Positions 5,438 to 9,177 of a stretch of DNA of 9,177 nucleotides are shown here, in pieces. The position numbers were made by a program, and so were the translations under genes. Below the pieces are notes generated by a model. The model was given only the letters and a program-made list of their open reading frames with translations. It did no database searches and was not told the origin of the DNA. Location of the stretch: assembly GCA_002343825.1 (NCBI GenBank), contig DDSL01000042.1:20356-29532 (forward strand). Reading direction: 5' to 3'. This DNA is from Chthonomonas sp. UBA2391 (lineage in GTDB: Bacteria; Armatimonadota; Fimbriimonadia; Fimbriimonadales; Fimbriimonadaceae). How positions within the stretch are numbered: position 1 is the stretch's first letter; each line of letters starts with the position of its first letter.

Positions 5438-7903
5438 GTGTCCATGCGGTCCGTCCAGAGCAGCTTTGACCACGCCGTGGTTCATCTGCCGACCCACGAT
5501 CTCTCGATCGTCGAGGTCGTTTTTGACGTGCGCTCGGCTGGATTGGAAGCGACCTACACCTACGCCAACCCGCAGGGGTGCGAGGTGGGAGACCTTGTCT
5601 TGGCCCCCCTCGGACCCCGGACAACGGTCGGCTTGGTAGTGGAATCGAAAAGCGTCGCCCCCGAGGATTTGGGATTTGCTCCCTCTCGGCTGCGCCCCGT
5701 GAGTGGGGTGATTGCCGGGGTCCGCTTGCCTGGCTATCTCGTTCGTCTTCTCAAGCACGCGGCGGGGGTCACCCTGAGCGACCTTTCAACTGTGGTGGGA
5801 CTGGCCCTCCCCCCGGGGCTCAAGGACCGCTTGGTGACCCGCTGGGTGGCGGCGCGGGCGGGCGAACTGGGGCCCCCCACGTCGAATGCCGCTGAGCAAG
5901 AGGTCTTGCGGATCTTGGCCGGACCCGACGGCGAAATCCGCGAAACCAAGACCAAGCCTGTCAATCCCAAGATCAAGAAGTTCCTACGGGAGCGGGTTCG
6001 TGGAGGATGGATCCGGGAGCTCACCGAGGTCGAGATCCATGCCGAACGATCCCGGATCGGAGGAGAGGTTCGGCTGACTTCAGACGACTCCAAGATCGAG
6101 CGCTTCCTCCAAAAGGAAGGCCGCAAAAAACCTGCCCAGGCTATGGCCCTGATGCGGCTTCAGGGAATGAGTGACTCGGTCCTGACCGGGGCGGAGATCA
6201 AGGCCCTCAGCGGCGTGACCGACCAGACCATTCTTGGCCTGATTTCGGCGGGTCTGCTCGAAAAGGTCGAAGGCGAGGCTCCTGCGCTGCACCCTGCTCC
6301 AGCGCCGAATGATGGCCAAGCCCGGGCCGCCGAGGCTATCATCGCGGCGATCCGCCACCCCGAAGGTCAGCAGTTCTTGCTCTACGGAGTGACCGGAAGC
6401 GGCAAAACCGAGGTTTACCTGCGGGCCGCCGAAGCCGCTCTGCGCGAAGGACGACGCGTGCTGTTTTTGGTGCCCGAGATCGCTCTGACAGCTCAGGTTG
6501 TGGGTCAGCTCAAGGGCCGATTCGGTCGGGGCGTCGCCGTCCTCCATAGCAACCTCTCGGCCCAAGAGCGCCTGGCAAACTGGCTTCGGATCGCGCGGGG
6601 AGAGGCGGCCGTCATTCTCGGAGCCCGCAGTGCGCTGTTTGCCCCGATCAGCAACCTCGGTCTGATCGTCGTGGACGAGGAGCACGAGGGGAGCTATAAG
6701 CAAGAATCGGCGCCTCGCTACCAGGCCCGCGAGCTGGCACTGGAGCTGGGCCGACTGACCCAGGCCCCGATCGTCCTGGGATCGGCGACCCCCAGCATCG
6801 AGAGCATGTGGCGGGCCAAGGTCGGGACCTTTCGGCTGTTGGAGCTGACTCATCGGGCTGCCGCGGCCCAGATGCCGACCGTCCACATCGAGGACCTCAC
6901 CGAGTTCTATAAGACCGGCAAGGCGGTGATGTTCACCCCGATCCTTTTGGAGAAGGTTCGGATGGCCCTGCAGCGCGGAGAACAGGCCATCTTCTTCCTC
7001 AACCGGCGGGCTTTTTCTCCATTCTTGATGTGCCGCGAATGCGGAAAGAAATATGCGTGCCCAAAATGTGCCGTTACGCTGAGTTATCACAAGAAGCTCG
7101 CGCGGCTCCGCTGCCATCACTGTGGTCATGAGGAACCCGCGCCAGACCTCTGCGTGGACTGCGGGGGGACCAAGGTTCTGCCCTTTGGCGCCGGAGTCGA
7201 GCGGGTCGAAGAGGCGGTTGCTCTAGAATTCCCAGATGCGGTGGTGGCCCGGCTCGACCGCGATGTGGTGCAACGGAAGGGAGCTCTTGAAGAGATCCTG
7301 GCCCGGTTCCGCAGTGGAGAAATCCAGATCCTCGTTGGGACCCAGATGGTCGCCAAGGGGCTGGACTTTCCGAACGTCACCGTCGTTGGGGTCATTGCCG
7401 CCGACCTCTCGCTGAACATCCCCGATTTCCGCGCCGGAGAGCGAACCTTCCAACTCTTGAGCCAGGTGGCGGGCCGAGCGGGCCGGGGCCAACGGCCGGG
7501 AGAGGTCGTGATTCAAACCCTCAGTCCGACCCATCCCGCGATTCTTCATGCCGCGGAGCATGCCTATCTGCCGTTCTATGAGTCGGTTTTGGCGGAGCGC
7601 CAGATCGCGTTGTATCCGCCGTTTTGCCACCTCATCAATTGGGTGATTAGTGGCGAAAACCGGCCCAAAGTCCGCGAGACGGCGCGGATGCTTTCGGAGG
7701 CCATCCAGTTCATGGATCCTTCTCTGACGGTGCTTGGTCCGGTGGACTGTCCGCTGGAGCGGCTCAACAATCAATGGCGCGAACACGTCTTGGTGAAGGT
7801 TGACGACCCGGCTAAGATTCCGCCGCTCGCCGCGCTCGCCCGGATCGATTTGGACCCTGGGATCAGCCTCACGGTCGATGTCGATCCCTATTCGATGATG
7901 TAA
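5438..7903 (+). CDS. priA: Primosomal protein N' (replication restart helicase PriA)
   Basis: PriA recognises stalled forks and D-loops, unwinds the lagging strand and reloads the replicative helicase. At 821 residues it is somewhat longer than many family members. Residues about 20-125 are the 3'-DNA-binding domain and about 150-285 a winged-helix region. The helicase core shows Walker A GVTGSGKT (317-324), DEEH (413-416), GSATP (448-452), GTQMVAKG (634-641) and QVAGRAGR (676-683). All eight zinc cysteines are present (532, 535, 541, 544, 559, 562, 572, 575). The GTG at 5438 directly abuts the stop of the transporter gene; an ATG two codons later (5444) is equally possible, and neither has a strong Shine-Dalgarno. 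The roughly 20 residues before the usual PriA start, LSIVEVVFDV, mean the true start could also lie further in. The protein looks complete and functional. Confidence 0.96.
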   Translation: MSMRSVQSSFDHAVVHLPTHDLSIVEVVFDVRSAGLEATYTYANPQGCEVGDLVLAPLGPRTTVGLVVESKSVAPEDLGFAPSRLRPVSGVIAGVRLPGYLVRLLKHAAGVTLSDLSTVVGLALPPGLKDRLVTRWVAARAGELGPPTSNAAEQEVLRILAGPDGEIRETKTKPVNPKIKKFLRERVRGGWIRELTEVEIHAERSRIGGEVRLTSDDSKIERFLQKEGRKKPAQAMALMRLQGMSDSVLTGAEIKALSGVTDQTILGLISAGLLEKVEGEAPALHPAPAPNDGQARAAEAIIAAIRHPEGQQFLLYGVTGSGKTEVYLRAAEAALREGRRVLFLVPEIALTAQVVGQLKGRFGRGVAVLHSNLSAQERLANWLRIARGEAAVILGARSALFAPISNLGLIVVDEEHEGSYKQESAPRYQARELALELGRLTQAPIVLGSATPSIESMWRAKVGTFRLLELTHRAAAAQMPTVHIEDLTEFYKTGKAVMFTPILLEKVRMALQRGEQAIFFLNRRAFSPFLMCRECGKKYACPKCAVTLSYHKKLARLRCHHCGHEEPAPDLCVDCGGTKVLPFGAGVERVEEAVALEFPDAVVARLDRDVVQRKGALEEILARFRSGEIQILVGTQMVAKGLDFPNVTVVGVIAADLSLNIPDFRAGERTFQLLSQVAGRAGRGQRPGEVVIQTLSPTHPAILHAAEHAYLPFYESVLAERQIALYPPFCHLINWVISGENRPKVRETARMLSEAIQFMDPSLTVLGPVDCPLERLNNQWREHVLVKVDDPAKIPPLAALARIDLDPGISLTVDVDPYSMM

Positions 7904-7906
7904 GAT
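7901..7906 (+). promoter_or_regulatory. Candidate leaderless -10 element (TAAGAT)
   Basis: TAAGAT overlaps the priA stop codon and ends 6 nt before the ATG at 7913, the same spacing as TATCCT before the GTG at 2915. No Shine-Dalgarno is present in the 9-nt gap. It may be an internal operon promoter. Confidence 0.4.
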
Positions 7907-7912
7907 CCTCGG

Positions 7913-8659
7913 ATGATTGCCGCCACCAGCCTCGGCTTGTTGATGCTGGCCCAGAGCCAAAGAGCCTTTTTGGCCAACGACGGATTGCTCATTGGGGAGT
8001 GGCGCTCTGCCCAGTGGGTGAGGATCGCGGAAGACCTGAAAGGGAGCGAGGAGCCCATGACCCTCTGGAAGTTGGAACCGACCCAGGCCGCTTCGAGTCG
8101 GGAGTGCAAGGGATTTTTCGTCGGCGAAGGGGTGTTCGGCCACTTTTTGCGCGGCGAACCGGCGGAGTGGAAAGGCACCTTTTGGGGCGGCCCCAAACCG
8201 GGTTATCCGCGCCCCATTCAGCCTCTGCCCCGCGATAGCAAGCCCCACTTGCAGGTGATCAGCCAGATCTTGCGGTCCAAAAAGATGAGCAAGGCGACCC
8301 CGCGGATCGAAGCGGGTTACCGCGTGGACCTTGATGGCGATGGGGTGCAAGAGGTCCTATTGCATGCGACCACCATGACCGACCCGGCCAAGATGTTTAT
8401 GGAGAAGAAGGGGCGGTATGGGTTGCTTCTCCTTAGGGTTTTGGAAGAAGGTAAGGCGCGCAATATCGAATTGGAATTCACCCACGACGGGCAGGAGCTG
8501 TTTAATGCCCTCTCGATCGACGCCATCGCGGATCTTGACGGAGATGGGGTGTATGAATTCGTTCTAAGTTCGGACTACTACCAAGGCCAATCGGCCCGGC
8601 TGATGCAGTGGAACAAAGGCCGACTGCGGATGCTAGTCGACAACGCCGCCGGGGCTTGA
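7913..8659 (+). CDS. Hypothetical protein with two DxDGDGxxE loops (FG-GAP/VCBS-like), probably exported
   Basis: Protein of 248 residues whose family I do not recognise. The N-terminus (MIAATSLGLLMLAQSQ) is a weak, uncharged signal-peptide candidate. Two calcium-loop motifs stand in the C-terminal half: DLDGDGVQEVLL at 139-150 and DLDGDGVYEFVL at 207-218. These resemble the DxDGDGxxD/E loops of FG-GAP or VCBS beta-propeller blades, with about 68 residues between them and each followed by a hydrophobic beta strand. A full propeller would need six or seven blades, so this is at most a small partial repeat domain. The N-terminal 100 residues are rich in Trp and Gly and hold no motif I know. It follows priA by 9 nt with no Shine-Dalgarno; a TAAGAT box suggests a leaderless transcript. 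Coding use matches its neighbours. An exported calcium-binding role is inference. Confidence 0.75.
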   Translation: MIAATSLGLLMLAQSQRAFLANDGLLIGEWRSAQWVRIAEDLKGSEEPMTLWKLEPTQAASSRECKGFFVGEGVFGHFLRGEPAEWKGTFWGGPKPGYPRPIQPLPRDSKPHLQVISQILRSKKMSKATPRIEAGYRVDLDGDGVQEVLLHATTMTDPAKMFMEKKGRYGLLLLRVLEEGKARNIELEFTHDGQELFNALSIDAIADLDGDGVYEFVLSSDYYQGQSARLMQWNKGRLRMLVDNAAGA

Positions 8660-8688
8660 GTTGGTCCACCACGCCCTCTAGGCCCTAC

Positions 8689-8705
8689 AAGTCCTACAGG
8701 GACTT
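8689..8705 (+). repeat. Small hairpin in the 8660-8775 intergenic region
   Basis: AAGTCC-TACAG-GGACTT forms a 6-bp stem, flanked by the wider inverted pair GGTCC (8663-8667) and GGACC (8707-8711). Only three Ts follow, so it is a weak terminator at best. A near-repeat CCTACA occurs twice (8684-8689, 8693-8698). I see nothing else convincing in this gap. Confidence 0.35.
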
Positions 8706-8775
8706 TGGACCGAGAAGGGTAGACCTTGCTTAGGTTGCGAGTCTGGACCAGGCCGACCCGTAGTCCTAGCCTAGG

Positions 8776-9171
8776 ATGAAGCTTTCGACAGAGGCCTACC
8801 GGCGGTGGTTCTATGCCGCAGCGGCGTACAACGTGGTTTGGGGGGTGATGGCGATCTTGGCCCCGGTGTGGTTTTTCCGCGTGGTCGGGATGGAGGCGCC
8901 GAACTACCCCTTCCTTTTCCAGTGCATCGGCATGATGGTCTTGGTCTAGGCGCTCGGCTACTACTACATCGGGAAGGACCCCGAGCGATATGGCGCCTTC
9001 GTTTGGATCGGACTGCTGGGGAAGACCTTTGGGCCGATCGGCTTTGTCGGAGGGTACTTGCAGGGGCAGATTCCGCTGACCTTTGGGATCAACATCTTGT
9101 TCAACGATCTGATCTGGTGGCCGGTCTTTTGGAGTTTCGCCCTTCGGTACGCGCGGAACCCGCTAGGCTAA
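8776..9171 (+). pseudogene. Small four-helix membrane protein gene interrupted by an in-frame TAG
   Basis: From the ATG at 8776 a frame of 131 codons runs to the TAA at 9169-9171, broken only by TAG at 8947-8949 (codon 58). The amino-acid pattern is equally protein-like on both sides. Four hydrophobic segments are seen: about residues 11-34, 43-65 (containing the amber), 73-95 and 104-124. Sequence landmarks are YNVVWG, NYPFLFQCIGM, ALGYYYIGKDP, GLLGKTFGPIGF and FNDLIWWPVFW. From memory these match a small uncharacterised bacterial membrane-protein family in which the amber position tends to hold tyrosine (V-Y-G/A-L-G-Y); this recall is not checked. One base change (TAC or TAT to TAG) would explain it. 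It could be a recent pseudogene, an assembly or sequencing error, or read-through. There is no clear Shine-Dalgarno. As annotated by standard tools it would vanish or appear as two fragments. Confidence 0.7.
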
Positions 9172-9177
9172 CCGCCG

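Noticed and set aside
6080..7129. Long minus-strand open frame opposite priA (similar ones at 7223-8350 and 3224-4207)
   Set aside because: These are antisense shadows of GC-rich coding sequence: no domain motifs, low-complexity composition, and they run opposite a gene with every expected PriA motif.
8660..8775. Possible tRNA or structured RNA gene in the GGTCC/GGACC-rich gap
   Set aside because: Short inverted repeats exist, but no cloverleaf, T-loop GTTC motif or CCA end can be assembled.

Overview
The window most likely comes from a moderately high-GC bacterium with a Gram-negative-type envelope. My best guess is the Fimbriimonadia (Armatimonadota). This is inference: it rests on four proteins with exosortase (PEP-CTERM) sorting tails, frequent GTG starts, start codons preceded at leaderless spacing by a -10-like hexamer, and a fused binding-protein/permease gene. 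No rRNA, tRNA, CRISPR array, transposase or origin is visible.

Layout. At the left edge is the 5' end of recA on the minus strand, with its own promoter and ribosome binding site (RBS) in the divergent intergenic region. Reading right on the plus strand are two consecutive copies of a two-gene cassette (A1-B1 at 319-1457, A2-B2 at 1685-2838). The cassette encodes small secreted PEP-CTERM proteins. A1/A2 are paralogues of each other, as are B1/B2. In each pair the genes overlap (by 4 nt and 1 nt), and the last codons of the A gene, which encode the basic tail of the sorting signal, also carry the Shine-Dalgarno of the B gene. Each copy ends in a hairpin terminator; the second is a textbook intrinsic terminator. 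The leaders of A1 and A2 share an RBS block and a small hairpin with compensating stem differences.

From 2915 to 8659 three genes are packed head to tail. The first is an unusual fusion of a sugar-type (CUT1) solute-binding protein with a MalF-like permease. priA follows with no intergenic base, and then comes a secreted protein of unknown function with two calcium-loop motifs. A putative -10 hexamer lies exactly 6 nt before the start codon of the first and third genes, suggesting leaderless transcripts. The right edge holds a small four-helix membrane-protein gene interrupted by one in-frame amber codon.

How they fit together. recA and priA are housekeeping DNA recombination/restart genes and probably have no functional tie to the PEP-CTERM cassettes. 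The duplicated, translationally coupled A-B cassette is the best candidate for an undescribed unit: two secreted proteins made together and probably surface-anchored or released by an exosortase encoded elsewhere. The second permease and the ATPase expected for the transporter are also not in the window.
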